Assembly (NCBI GenBank): GCA_949358305.1
Contig: OX442317.1
Span: forward strand, 16,124,491-16,188,490
From: Strigamia acuminata
Lineage: Eukaryota > Arthropoda > Chilopoda > Geophilomorpha > Linotaeniidae
DNA: 64,000 bases
Direction of reading: 5' to 3'
Shown: positions 31,346-42,376 of the stretch, piece after piece
Layout: the number at the start of each line of letters is the position of its first letter
Position numbering within the stretch: the first letter of the stretch is position 1
The notes under the pieces: generated by a model
Databases searched by the model: none
Told to the model about the DNA's origin: nothing
What the model saw: the letters and a program-made list of their open reading frames with translations, nothing else
Program-made: the position numbers and the translations under genes

Positions 31346-32281
31346 ATGGAAATAAAAAATATAAAACTAAATTCCCGGCAAAGTAAAAAGGTTCATGATA
31401 CATATTTAGCTGCGCAGAATTTGCTTGATACAAATTATTATACTTTGTTTCAACCATCACAATGTCAAGAGGAACAAGGGACTGCCACAGATGAAGAAAT
31501 ACCCAAAGATATTGAAAAGAACTTAAAATTCTATTCTTTCGGTGTGAATCAGAGATCCATATTTATTAAAATGTTACAAGATATGCAGCAGGTGGGTTTG
31601 GTGGAAATAGGCAATAAACTATCCATGCTCACATTAGGAAAATCAAGAAAGAATACAAAAGTTCCAACACGTTTTGTAATAGATACAAAGGAAAACAATT
31701 TATATAATAAACATGGGAAAGTCGTTGTTACAAACATAGATAATACAGGATCTGAGATGAAATTTAATCTGAACAATTTAAATGGTCTCTTGGTATCCTA
31801 TTGTAGCCGATGTAAAAAGGAATCAAAATCTCTGCTAGCATTTTACCAATTAATGCCAGTGATTTTTATTAGTGGCAATGAATTAAATACAGTTGGAATT
31901 TTTAAAAATGCTAAATATCTAAAACACGTAGAAGGAGAATTAAAAAGTGAATTCTTAGATTATTTACGGTTTCTGTGGCAAGAAGTAGATATTTTAAATG
32001 ATGACACTCATCTGCAGAGAATACCTTACCTAATTTTTTATTTGATACTTGAAAATATACAAGAAATACATCCTGATAAAGTAGACTTACCTGTCGATAT
32101 ATATAAACAATGTGAACAATCCATAGAGCCAATGCTGAATGTACACCAACTGTTAGTACAAAATGTACGCGAAAATGTAAAGAGTTCATTTGAACTAGAT
32201 CCTGACGATGTAATCTTAGAAATTATACAAATATTTGATAAAAACTATCAAACAGGACTAAAACGCCCGTATTTTATTTAA
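31346..32281 (+). CDS. Orphan protein, 311 aa
   Basis: A clean ATG-to-TAA frame with gene-like codon use in an otherwise empty stretch. It is Lys/Asn-rich at the start (MEIKNIKLNSRQSKKVHDTY), with a CSRCKKES pair of cysteines at ~153-160, a hydrophobic strand pair (LMPVIFISG) and a mostly helical C-terminal half with acidic ends. There is no signal peptide or membrane segment. Its intronless form and closeness to Polinton-derived ORFs suggest a virus-like or element-borne origin, but I recognise no family. A degraded copy of a host gene cannot be excluded. Confidence 0.55.
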   Translation: MEIKNIKLNSRQSKKVHDTYLAAQNLLDTNYYTLFQPSQCQEEQGTATDEEIPKDIEKNLKFYSFGVNQRSIFIKMLQDMQQVGLVEIGNKLSMLTLGKSRKNTKVPTRFVIDTKENNLYNKHGKVVVTNIDNTGSEMKFNLNNLNGLLVSYCSRCKKESKSLLAFYQLMPVIFISGNELNTVGIFKNAKYLKHVEGELKSEFLDYLRFLWQEVDILNDDTHLQRIPYLIFYLILENIQEIHPDKVDLPVDIYKQCEQSIEPMLNVHQLLVQNVRENVKSSFELDPDDVILEIIQIFDKNYQTGLKRPYFI

Positions 32282-32326
32282 ATACCAATTGCTATAAAGT
32301 AGAGCAGAGTCTCAATATTCCAACTC

Positions 32327-33723
32327 TGTTGCGATCCTCCGGGCTTTCCACTCTAAAACAAATACTTACCTGGTTTGGAGTGGTTCGCAATTGAGATGCC
32401 GTTTATAGGCCTTATACTCGGTTGCCTGTGTGGTGTCTAGGGGTAATTTTATGAAAGGAAAACGACAGTTTGAATTGAATAAAATACAAAAATGTTTTAT
32501 TTGTGCGAAAATTACAAATATAATTACAGGAAATATAATTAACGAATTTACTAGAATTAGTGGTTAAAACTAGGAAGAAGAAAAAGAAGAGGAATGGGAA
32601 ATGAGTCAAGTGAAACGGTTACGCTCACTTGAAACAAAGGAAAAAGGCGCCAACAACGACGGTTGATCGTTGGGCGCGAGTATTTGGCGCGCAACAAACG
32701 GCTGCTTGTTGCGCTCGGAAAATGGCGAGACGTACTCGCCTGAGAAATATTATTTCTCGATGAAAACTGCTGCTTTCTATTCGTAAGCTCCGGAGTAAAG
32801 CTCGCAGGTGGCTTACGAATATCGGCGACGATTCTCTACGAGAAGTTTTGCCGTTGACGACGACGATGAGAGTACCAGAGTAAAACTCGATGGCGCTCTC
32901 ACAATAATCAAACAACGAGCAGGGAACAAATTTCCTTCGCTCGTTCGATGGCGATGAACAGTGAACTCCGGAGTAAAGCTCGCAGGTGGTTCACTGTCTT
33001 CTCACGATGGTTGACGGCGACGGGTTGCTCGATCGACGGAGGCGAATCACGGAACAAGTCAACGCGACTCGACGGCGGCGGGTGAGCGGAGTTTCTCGGG
33101 CGTTACCCGAAATTCGTATTCTGTGCGCAAATGTGGCTGGTTCCACCGAAATCTATTCAGTGGAAACAGCAATGTCTCTTAACTCACCAAAACGTATAAA
33201 CCCGGTCAGCACTTGGAATCCTTTTGTTTGAAGTTCTTCAGTGATGATCATGTGGGTTGTTTGTTGTTGGTGTGTTGTGTCAAGAGTGGGCCAAACCGCC
33301 AAAATTTGGGGTTTTATGCACTCTCGAAATCTGCGCACGAAATATGTGCAGATTACTAATTTTGGCACAACAAAGGATCTTGTTGCTCCAAAAGCCGTTA
33401 TTATTACATCATAACCGTTGGCTATGGGGAGGGTGGCGTGTGCCAGACACGCTTCAAACATGCGCAGCGGATGCTGCGCAGACGTCGTATTTTAGTGAGA
33501 CAATGGATTTTGCCTCGCTAAGCGGTTAATTAACGCTTCACCCCACATAATATTGGGGTGAACCGTGTTAGGGGAGTTTTTTCCCCCTAAATTATGTAAT
33601 TGTTTGGCGTGTGCCAAACACAAAAATTACAGAATAAAACGTAAATACAACTTCTTTCGTGGTGACTCTTTTTATTAAATAAAACACATTAAATTTGAAT
33701 AAAAGTGGCTCAGGGTCACCACA
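32327..33723 (-). repeat. 3' LTR of copy A
   Basis: 1,397 bp, TGTTGCGATCC to GTCACCACA on the plus strand. Contains an AATAAA signal on the minus strand (near 32494) and a GTAAGTATTT donor word at 32368-32369 shared with the 5' LTR. Confidence 0.92.
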
Positions 33724-33738
33724 TTTCCCTCCTTTTTA
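33724..33738 (-). promoter_or_regulatory. Polypurine tract of copy A
   Basis: The minus strand reads TAAAAAGGAGGGAAA directly before the 3' LTR, the expected plus-strand DNA primer. Confidence 0.8.
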
Positions 33739-33851
33739 TTTAAATCCAGAGAGATTTACAAAAATAATGGAATAATAAAAATGAATGGAAAAGACAAAAG
33801 AAGTAAAAGAATAAACGAGCACACAATGTCTTTTCTTCTTTTCCCCTCAGC

Positions 33852-35386
33852 TTAATGCTTGGGTCTTGGACATCGAGCTTGCGCTCGACCGATGCCAGGC
33901 AGCATCTTAGGCAATTCCTCGCTTGGCGCCTTTTGCGTTTTCTTCAAAGCGCTGAGCGACGCTCCGGCGGTCGCTCTGGTGGCTGGTGGAAGGGAAGCTC
34001 CGGCTGGTCGAGCTCTAGCACGTTCTTGGTGCGGAGTGGGTGTGTAAGCCCACTCCCGTCGCAGGCGGATTTTGGCATCGCCAGGCAGTTCTCCACGGTC
34101 TAGTGCCTGTCGCACTAGCTCGGCACGGACTGCCGGGGGGTCCAATCGGATAGAGTACCAGGCATCCAGGTACTCTGGGACCAATCCCATTGGTGACGAC
34201 CACAAATACGAGGCGGCGGCCAAAGCTTGCTTGTGTGAGATGAACACACCGGGGAATAACAGACGGGTTAATCCCGGAACCAGTTCGCGTTGTAGCTGGT
34301 TCAACATGTGATGATGAACGTCACGAATCTTCAAGTGGCTGATTTTTCCGGCCACTCGCTGCCAATCTTTAATGGCTTCTACTATTTGAGCTCTCTGGTA
34401 GGAATCGAGCTCAGGCAGCATTTCATGCTGCATTTGCATTGGGTACAGCTCACAGCGGAGTAAGGAGCTGGTTTCATGCTTCTAGAATCGCTTTTTTGGC
34501 GAATAGTGTGTTCCGGGACGGGCACACTAAAGTTGGTGGCAGTGCGGCCAATCACGTTACGCACTGCGTAGGGAGGAATAGGAATTTCGGGAACATATTC
34601 CAGTTTCTCCCCATCATCTTGGAACGACTCAAACGATGAGTCTGAGTCCAAAGTCTTATCTAAAGAAGGCGTTGGTGAGCGTCCTCGCGCTGGAGCTGGT
34701 GAAGCGGGACGCGGCGAAAGGTTGGGCCACTCGCCGCGACACATTGGTGGTGCATTTCGCTCCCACTCGCTGATGTCGGCGGTCGCTGGTACGTTCGATG
34801 ATCCAGCGATTGGTCCTCGTCTTGATTCGGGACGTGCGGACGGAGAATCTGGTCGCTCTATGTCGTGGAGCGAAGGTGAGGATGGGTCCGACTGATAAAC
34901 CTCCATCGCGTCCTGTTCATCAGTCTCGTTGCTGGATGTAGATGAGTCCTGGCCAGGGACTGAACAACCCTCTCCTGGAAGAGGTCGATGCAGCAGCGGC
35001 ATCCCCAATTTTTCCTCGAAGAACAGAAGTTCTTCTTGAGCCTCTTGCTCATCAATCAGTCGCTGTTTGGTGGTGGCTCGAGCGACTGCTTTCTTCAGCT
35101 TCCGGGACGTGGAACGATCGGAAGCGGCTACGGCGGTGTCGTCCATGTCAATTGGGTCGGTAGAAGACGATGACGGGACTTCAACCACTTCTTCTCCGTA
35201 GAACGGAAGGGATTCGCGAGCTTCGTGCTCCGCGGCAAGTTGACGTTTGGCGGCGACTTGAGCTGCTATTTGAGCGGCTGCTTTCTGCGCTCTTCGGGAC
35301 GGGAAACGGCTCAAAGTGGTAATCACTTGTCCTCCTAAGGCAATTCGATTTAATAAATCAGATTGTGGTTCCTGACTCTGATCAGT
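33852..35386 (-). pseudogene. ORF3 of copy A, broken by 28-bp deletion
   Basis: Same gene as 44990-46552, but 28 bp are missing after 34458 compared with copy B, which shifts the frame. The two remaining frames are 35326-34382 and 34439-33852. See the copy B entry for domains. Confidence 0.8.
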
Positions 35387-35388
35387 CT
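35387..35388 (-). promoter_or_regulatory. Candidate 3' splice acceptor before ORF3
   Basis: The minus strand reads TTTTAATTTTCCAG, then an open frame (TDQSQEPQSDLLNRIALGG) that runs without a stop into ORF3. ORF3 has no ATG near its start, which fits a spliced message. Candidate donors on the same strand: 39829-39830 in the 5' LTR and a GTAAGT at 35866-35867. Confidence 0.45.
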
Positions 35389-36016
35389 GGAAAATTAAAA
35401 TAATTATTCAATAAGTTTGTAAATAATTATTAATTCGCGACTATTTAAAATAAATTCGCGTAAGTTTGTTAAAACTTAAATTTTGTTGCCATTTGTTTTG
35501 TACTAGCAAGTGTACGAGTTGTCATAGCAACTCCCTCTTTTGTGTTTAGAGTCGCGATCACGTGACTCTCGTCATCTTGCTAATTATAGCAATCAGTGTA
35601 ACTTTCATTTCAAATTCGAATTAATCCGAATTCTTCGTGAAATATACACTGCGTTTATTAATTATATTAAATAAAATGTTTCCAGTTTATTTACCTTTGT
35701 CGGGCTACGGGATTTCTTTCCCGTTAGGCGCCCTTTTCCCGATTTACGTCTATCGGACATCGAAACTGTTTCAGTATCGCTTGAAATCGAGATTTTCTTT
35801 CATATACGGAAAGAAAATAAAATAAATGAATATTTGTTTATCCTTTTCATTGAAGAAAACTACTTACAAGTAAGGTTTTTCTTCTTTTTCACGGGACGCG
35901 AGTCTCAATACTAGTTGTCGGAGGCGCGCTACTTCGAAGAGTGGAATAATCCAATCTCCGTAGTAGAAGAATTATGTTAGTGATACGATATGACGTCACT
36001 AATTATCACCGTATGA

Positions 36017-36825
36017 TTAACGTTTACTAGACGGTGGTTGATCAAGCTCTGCGTCACAGAGTTGATTTTTGAGCTGGGTACGCTCAAAGGGTGGAATACA
36101 AAGTTCACTCTCGGTTTGAGGATTAAACTTTGGTTTTTGAAAATAAACAAACTTGTACAAATCAGCGGGTGAGTTGTTTTGTTTATCTTTTAATGTTTTC
36201 ATGGCTAAAAACATTTTCTTCTTTCTTTTAACCATATCTTTAAGTCGACATGGAAACGGCGTGGCTTCCGAGTGAAATTCTACGTTTTGGTTTATTTCAG
36301 CTTTTATCGGATCCGTGGATATTTTTGTGCCGTTGGAAGTAATTACAACTTTGTCAATATTTTGATCGACTTTTTCTTGTGTATGTACTTTTAGAAGTGG
36401 AAGATGATGGTTAATGGAGTTTTTAACCACTTCGCTTTCACTTCGCTGTGTATTTGAAGTTTTAATAAAAGACTTCTTTTGTATTTTGTCTAGTAATTTG
36501 TCAGTTACTAGTGTTGTTAAATTAATTAATTTAATAAATTCTTTGATTCCTTTTTTGTTTGGAATCAAAGGCGGTCTGTAATTTAGGTTTTTCTTTGTCA
36601 GAATTTCAACGATGGAAGAGGTTAGTTTAGCTAGTTTTTTGAGAGTTGTTTTTTCAACTTTAGCTAATTTAGATGGTATTTTTACACTGGTCAAATTAAT
36701 TTTTAACGAATTGAAATCTTTTAATTCTTGTTTAATTTTTTCCATTATTTGCAAATTCTGTTTCAGTATTTCCGATTTTTTAGAAAACGCAGTATTCACT
36801 AGACCAGGTGAATCTGCGTCTATAA
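36017..36825 (-). CDS. ORF2, Gag-linked extension in the -1 frame
   Basis: The frame is open from the gag frameshift site to a stop at 36017, about 269 codons. It lacks an early ATG (first at the MEKIKQELKDF segment), so translation by -1 frameshifting from gag is more likely than free initiation. The product is Lys-rich and helical at first, then has YKFVYFQKPKFNPQ and ends in PPSSKR. The position is where protease/RT would begin in an autonomous element, but no DTG/DSG protease or YxDD motif is present. Copy B has the same frame intact at 47183-47991 with about one change. Function unknown. Confidence 0.6.
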
Positions 36826-39666
36826 GTTTTTTCGAATAAGCTTATTTAAGTTTTTAATAGCCTCTTCGAAATCTGCTACGATCGTATTTTTCTCACTATT
36901 TTCTAGTGGACAAATCTTCTGCCAATGACCTCGAGTATTGCATAAACTACAGGGGTCAGGTATTGGTTTGTGATTTGTTATATCAGGAAAAGTCCAGCGA
37001 GAACGAGCACTGGCTCCAGTTTGTTCTCGAGATGACGCAAGTGATTTTGAATTGTTCTTCATTTTCACTTTTTTAGTATCAAAGGTAACTTTTTTCTGGG
37101 TCACATTTGGTCTGAATTTTCCAGCCACTGGTCCATTTTTCGTAATTAGGACGGTGTCTATGCTGTCAAATTCTTTTTCATCGGTCTCATTTCTGGGACT
37201 GATTGTTTTAGCTCTCATCAAATGAGGTAATTTCTTTAAAAGGAAATTAGAAGTTTTCAAATCATTTTTCTGTTTGATTCGTTCAGGACAATTATTTCCT
37301 CCTGAGGGACGGGTAAAAGAAACTTTAGTATTTTCTTTTTGTCTATTTAAGTGCGCTTTTTTGGCGGCACTTAGGCAGGTTTCGTATCTTGCTTCTAGTT
37401 GAACCTGATTTTCCAACAGAAATTTCACTGTTTTGGAAATTTCTCCACAGTTAGGAGCATCGGGCAGGAGTAACAAATTACTGAAGTAATATGTTAATCC
37501 ATTCCGGAATTTCATGTCCACTGTTGCATCGTCAGGTTGCTGAGTCATTTGCAACAGTATTTCTTCTGTACGACGTAGGTAAGAGCGTAGTCCTTCTCCT
37601 TGTTCTTGTTTTAACTTTTTCCAAAGTGAGAAGGCATCTTCGTACAATTCTCCGAATGCGTACATAAATTCTCTTACAAACTCATTCCAGTTTGTAAATT
37701 TCTTTCTCCTGAACCAATCTCGGGCTTCTCCCATCAAGGCACGTGGAATTAATTTTGTAAGCGTGTCTTGAGGTCCACAGCCGTATTTCTGGGCTATTTT
37801 CAGGATCATATCTAGAAAATTGGATCCAATCTGCCATTCTCCATTAAAGAGGGGTGGCGATATTTGATCCCAACGAATGAACTTTTCGTTGATTCGATTA
37901 TGTGTCCAGTTTACAGACGCATAGCTGCCAATTTTGCGAAGAATAAAATCTTCATGTTGATCAGCTTGTTTAAGAATACTGATTTCTTGATCAGTATAAA
38001 AAGGTTCGAATTTCGGTTCTTCTACACCTTTTTTACGTGTCCTAACTCTAGGCTGACTTCTCTGTTTTAACAGTGAGGAGTCTTTGGTGATGGGAAATTC
38101 ATTCAAATTTTCGTTTGATTGAATCGGGTAATTAAGTAACTCGGGTGAGTCATATTCCTTTATTAAGTGACAACCTCTACCGGTCACTTCCTCTTGGTTT
38201 GAGCAGTTAACGGTTACCCTAAGGTTGCCGTTGTTTTTTATTAAATCAGTAATGTCGGATTGACTTTCTTGATTTTCTTTTCTATTGGGCGAGTCGTCAG
38301 ACGACTCTTGCTGTTCAATGGTTGCGAGAGAAGGTGAATTTAAGATGTCTGTTAAGTTATCACCGATCTCACTCAACCGATCCAGATTTTTTAAGATTCT
38401 GCGTGCAGCATCATCTCGCAGCACGGTAGCTGATTTTTTACGAACACTACAACCGTTTAGTGATTCCTCACTATCTGACAAATCTATCTGATTTTCTATT
38501 GAAAAATCAGACCAGTTTAGATTAACTGTTAAAGGTGAGTTTTGGGCACCTTTTGATGATATTTGTGTAGATTGTACAAAAATGTCATCTTTGCTTTTTG
38601 TTGGTTCCGGATTGGCAGCCTTTTGGGTGTTAGCTGAGTCTGCTCCGGAACTTTTGGTTTCAGGGGTCTTGCTAGCTGAATTTGCTTTTGGTAGGCGACC
38701 CCTGGTAGACTGACGCATTCTCGCGAGTCGATCAGCCTCGTCAAATGCTGTTAGATGAGCGAGAAATCTTGCATTTGCTTGTTCTACTATCTGCAAATTT
38801 GTTGCAGCGGTTTGTGCGTTAGAATTGGCAATTTTCAATTTTTCTCTTGCAATTTTCAAATTTTCATTTGCTATTTGCAATTTTTTATGAGCGAGTTCCA
38901 CTCTTTTGTTAGCTTGAAGTGAACTCGTTTCCGATTTAGTCCGATGACTAACTTCTTGATTTTGAATACGTGCCTCGGCGTATTGTTGATTGAGTTCAGC
39001 ATTATGTTGCTTAAACTCAGTGGGTGGACTATTTTTAATAATCTCAATTTGATCAAGACTGCTCGCAGACCCTATTAAATCGGGTGCTTTATCTACAGTC
39101 GATTTTTGATTCAAATTATTTTTGTGGAGCACGTTTTGCTCACACAATGAGTTGGTCGGAATGACATACTCAAAAGAGTTGGAAATTCCTTCATCGGAAT
39201 TTTCGCACAAGTCAGGCGGTTCTTCATCAAGTGTAGGCGAAGGAGATGATGACGTGGGGCTTATTTCCTTTGGCCACATCACTTGTAAACCATTTCGATC
39301 TACTTCAACCTTCGCGGACTCACAACAACTATTCATAAGTGGAATATTGAGTTCGGGTTGGTTGTCGAGTGGTTTTAAAACACTCGTAACAGTTGACAAT
39401 GTAACTGTTGTTGATTTGGGGCTGCATACCGCTGGAGGAGGCGACTCTACGCCTTGTGCGGACGGTAGCATGAGCCATGAGTGTGGCGCACTCTGTGTTA
39501 TTTTTGGTGGACTTAATTTTAAGTCGTTTCGTGCCTGTTTTGTATTTCCAGTCAAAATATCATTTTTTGACTGGCTAGTTGACTGGATAATGGTCGAAGG
39601 TGTTTCGGCCATTCTCTTCTTAGCTGGTCTTCCTCGTGGCATCTTAACCTTTGGAGATGGCTCCAT
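36820..39666 (-). CDS. Gag polyprotein of Pol-less LTR element (copy A, intact)
   Basis: About 948 aa from the first ATG (MEPSPKVK). The N-terminus has an AT-hook-like basic patch (MPRGRPAKKR). A Ser/Pro-rich region follows, then a predicted coiled coil at ~245-310 (KLQIANENLKIAREKLKIAN). The Ty3/retroviral-type capsid region lies at ~590-745 (LIPRALMGEARDWFRRKKF ... EFMYAFGELYEDAF), and one CCHC zinc knuckle lies near the C-terminus (CSLCNTRGHWQKIC) for RNA binding. Gag of this size is unusually long for a Ty3-type element. The last sense codons contain the frameshift heptamer. In copy B the same gene is broken by a 496-bp deletion. Confidence 0.85.
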   Translation of the reverse strand: MEPSPKVKMPRGRPAKKRMAETPSTIIQSTSQSKNDILTGNTKQARNDLKLSPPKITQSAPHSWLMLPSAQGVESPPPAVCSPKSTTVTLSTVTSVLKPLDNQPELNIPLMNSCCESAKVEVDRNGLQVMWPKEISPTSSSPSPTLDEEPPDLCENSDEGISNSFEYVIPTNSLCEQNVLHKNNLNQKSTVDKAPDLIGSASSLDQIEIIKNSPPTEFKQHNAELNQQYAEARIQNQEVSHRTKSETSSLQANKRVELAHKKLQIANENLKIAREKLKIANSNAQTAATNLQIVEQANARFLAHLTAFDEADRLARMRQSTRGRLPKANSASKTPETKSSGADSANTQKAANPEPTKSKDDIFVQSTQISSKGAQNSPLTVNLNWSDFSIENQIDLSDSEESLNGCSVRKKSATVLRDDAARRILKNLDRLSEIGDNLTDILNSPSLATIEQQESSDDSPNRKENQESQSDITDLIKNNGNLRVTVNCSNQEEVTGRGCHLIKEYDSPELLNYPIQSNENLNEFPITKDSSLLKQRSQPRVRTRKKGVEEPKFEPFYTDQEISILKQADQHEDFILRKIGSYASVNWTHNRINEKFIRWDQISPPLFNGEWQIGSNFLDMILKIAQKYGCGPQDTLTKLIPRALMGEARDWFRRKKFTNWNEFVREFMYAFGELYEDAFSLWKKLKQEQGEGLRSYLRRTEEILLQMTQQPDDATVDMKFRNGLTYYFSNLLLLPDAPNCGEISKTVKFLLENQVQLEARYETCLSAAKKAHLNRQKENTKVSFTRPSGGNNCPERIKQKNDLKTSNFLLKKLPHLMRAKTISPRNETDEKEFDSIDTVLITKNGPVAGKFRPNVTQKKVTFDTKKVKMKNNSKSLASSREQTGASARSRWTFPDITNHKPIPDPCSLCNTRGHWQKICPLENSEKNTIVADFEEAIKNLNKLIRKNL
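36826..36832 (-). promoter_or_regulatory. -1 ribosomal frameshift heptamer A AAA AAC at gag end (copy A)
   Basis: In gag phase the minus strand reads CGA AAA AAC TTA TAG. A AAA AAC is a canonical slippery heptamer in the correct phase, one codon before the stop. A -1 shift enters the ORF2 frame exactly. Copy B keeps it at 47992-47998. Confidence 0.7.
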
Positions 39667-39767
39667 TTTTGTTAGTAAGAACAAGAAAGATGAGGAAGAA
39701 AGACAAGTAGGTGGGTGAAATTTAAACTGTCGTAAATTTATCGTTAAACAATGAAAATATCAAATCG

Positions 39768-39785
39768 ATCCCGGACGGGCCCCCA
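39768..39785 (-). promoter_or_regulatory. tRNA-Pro-like primer-binding site
   Basis: The minus strand reads TGGGGGCCCGTCCGGGAT, 2 nt after the 5' LTR. It matches the tRNA-Pro primer site used by murine gammaretroviruses at 17 of 18 positions. Confidence 0.75.
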
Positions 39786-39787
39786 AG

Positions 39788-41184
39788 TGTTGCGATCCTC
39801 CGGGCTTTCCACTCTAAAACAAATACTTACCTGGTTTGGAGTGGTTCGCAATTGAGATGCCGTTTATAGGCCTTATACTCGGTTGCCTGTGTGGTGTCTA
39901 GGGGTAATTTTATGAAAGGAAAACGACAGTTTGAATTGAATAAAATACAAAAATGTTTTATTTGTGCAAAAATTACAAATATAATTACAGGAAATATAAT
40001 TAACGAATTTACTAGAATTAGTGGTTAAAACTAGGAAGAAGAAAAAGAAGAGGAATGGGAAATGAGTCAAGTGAAACGGTTACGCTCACTTGAAACAAAG
40101 GAAAAAGGCGCCAACAACGACGGTTGATCGTTGGGCGCGAGTATTTGGCGCGCAACAAACGGCTGCTTGTTGCGCTCGGAAAATGGCGAGACGTACTCGC
40201 CTGAGAAATATTATTTCTCGATGAAAACTGCTGCTTTCTATTCGTAAGCTCCGGAGTAAAGCTCGCAGGTGGCTTACGAATATCGGCGACGATTCTCTAC
40301 GAGAAGTTTTGCCGTTGACGACGACGATGAGAGTACCAGAGTAAAACTCGATGGCGCTCTCACAATAATCAAACAACGAGCAGGGAACAAATTTCCTTCG
40401 CTCGTTCGATGGCGATGAACAGTGAACTCCGGAGTAAAGCTCGCAGGTGGTTCACTGTCTTCTCACGATGGTTGACGGCGACGGGTTGCTCGATCGACGG
40501 AGGCGAATCACGGAACAAGTCAACGCAACTCGACGGCGGCGGGTGAGTGGAGTTTCTCGGGCGTTACCCGAAATTCGTATTCTGTGCGCAAATGTGGCTG
40601 GTTCCACCGAAATCTATTCAGTGGAAACAGCAATGTCTCTTAACTCACCAAAACGTATAAACCCGGTCAGCACTTGGAATCCTTTTGTTTGAAGTTCTTC
40701 AGTGATGATCATGTGGGTTGTTTGTTGTTGGTGTGTTGTGTCAAGAGTGGGCCAAACCGCCAAAATTTGGGGTTTTATGCACTCTCGAAATCTGCGCACG
40801 AAATATGTGCAGATTACTAATTTTGGCACAACAAAGGATCTTGTTGCGCCAAAAGCCGTTATTATTACATCATAACCGTTGGCTATGGGAAGGGTGGCGT
40901 GTGCCAGACACGCTTCAAACATGCGCAGCGGATGCTGCGCAGACGTCGTATTTTAGTGAGACAATGGATTTTGCCTCGCTAAGCGGTTAATTAACGCTTC
41001 ACCCCACATAATATTGGGGTGAACCGTGTTAGGGGAGTTTTTTCCCCCTAAATTATGTAATTGTTTGGCGTGTGCCAAACACAAATATTACAGAATAAAA
41101 CGTAAATACAACTTCTTTCGTGGTGACTCTTTTTATTAAATAAAACACATTAAATTTGAATAAAAGTGGCTCAGGGTCACCACA
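39788..41184 (-). repeat. 5' LTR of copy A
   Basis: 1,397 bp, promoter LTR for the minus-strand transcript. A consensus splice donor (CAG|GTAAGTAT) sits ~41 nt before its 3' edge at 39829-39830. Confidence 0.92.
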
Positions 41185-42376
41185 ACTCTTAGCCCAATTC
41201 TTCGATAATCTGACCCTTGTCCGACATGTCTTCATGTCATTAAAACTCATAGATTTTCTATGTAACTTGGTAAACTTAAAAACTTTACCCAAAGGAATTT
41301 TTTGTTAATGAGCTTACATAGTTATTGCTTCTTAAAACTCTGTACTGCCAAACATTAGGGATTGGGTTTGCCAACATTTCGCTTTGTGGACGACCTTTCA
41401 TGACAGCGTCTAAGTCATACAAACGAGGGGGAAACACTATAAATATTATGGATTATGTTGACATGGCAGCAGTAACAACCAATGTCAAGAAATGCCACTT
41501 GGATTAATCCTCGTAGTCCCAACTTAAAAATAATCCCTTACTCACCCAACCCTGGTCATTTTTTATCCCAAGCCGAAAATGAGTAAAAATGATTTTATTC
41601 TCTGAGTATTTCATGTTTCTGAAAAAAATTAAGCAATTTGGTATTTGTCGAAAAGAGCGACAAAAATAATTGACATTGCATTCAAAAGTAGTGAGTAAAC
41701 AAAGGAATTTTGTTAAAAAGAAATTTGTGATTTTTAAATCTATTATTTTTTTTATTGTTGTTATGATGTTAAATGAAAATACATGAAATTTCAAAATGAA
41801 AATCCCAATATTTTTTTAGAAAAAAAATAAAAACATTTTGGAAGTTAAAAATTGACCCTAGGTTGGTGTGGGGAGGGTTAAACAACTTTCTGCTAGAAAT
41901 TATTCACATTCCTCGACTAATCCTTGTCATCTCAGTTGTGTCCATGGAATAATATTTCACCTCATTCGAAATGTGTATGTAAACGCAGTAGTACTTATTT
42001 ACATATAAAAACATGTTTTTTTTCAATTGTTTATTTTTTTATTGATTATACAAAGTTAATTATTGGTTATTATACTTTAAATATATGAAACAAGCAGGGT
42101 GTTATAACTGCTATCTATTAAAACGATTTTACAACAAGTATATTGAATTATTTTTTCAATGTCTTAGTTGAGGCAAGACAATTGATTACATATTATATTC
42201 ATGAGATGTGAACAAGCTGATGTTATCGAATCCAGATTGATTTTTATGTCACTTGAAAGATAAACTCAAAACAGCAAACAGAAGGACCTATAATATATTC
42301 CCCTGTAATTGTTGTTCCCTGTTCAAGTGTGGTAGAGGGTGAGATTATCTCCAAGAAACACTATGATTCTTCAGAT
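41185..42376. other. Flank between LTR element and BEN-like gene
   Basis: Mostly AT-rich DNA, duplicated at 51855-53046. A plus-strand open stretch at 41220-41507 (FFDNLTL, then CGRPFMTASKSYKRGGNT, YVDMAAVTTN) has a faint resemblance to the end of piggyBac-type transposases, with frame changes. I do not rely on this. It should also hold the 3' UTR of the BEN-like gene on the minus strand. Confidence 0.35.

Larger units (their letters stand above)
32327..41184 (-). mobile_element. Complete Pol-less LTR retrotransposon (copy A)
   Basis: 8,858 bp flanked by ACTC (32323-32326 and 41185-41188). LTRs are both 1,397 bp with TG...CA ends and about six differences. Minus-strand order: 5' LTR, tRNA-Pro-like primer site, gag (954-codon frame), a -1-frame ORF (~269 codons), ~630 bp noncoding, ORF3 (broken here), polypurine tract, 3' LTR. 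No protease, RT, RNase H or integrase motif is found in any frame, so mobility must depend on proteins from another element. Gag carries a CCHC knuckle. Confidence 0.88.

Noticed and set aside
32412-33529. LTR-internal ORFs (MFDYCESAIEFYSG, MVHCLLTMVDGDG, MFVVGVLCQEW)
   Set aside because: They recur simply because the LTR is repeated, on both strands, with no family resemblance.
41220-41507. piggyBac-like transposase remnant
   Set aside because: Only a few suggestive residues (FFDN, KRGGNT) in changing frames. Not enough to assign.
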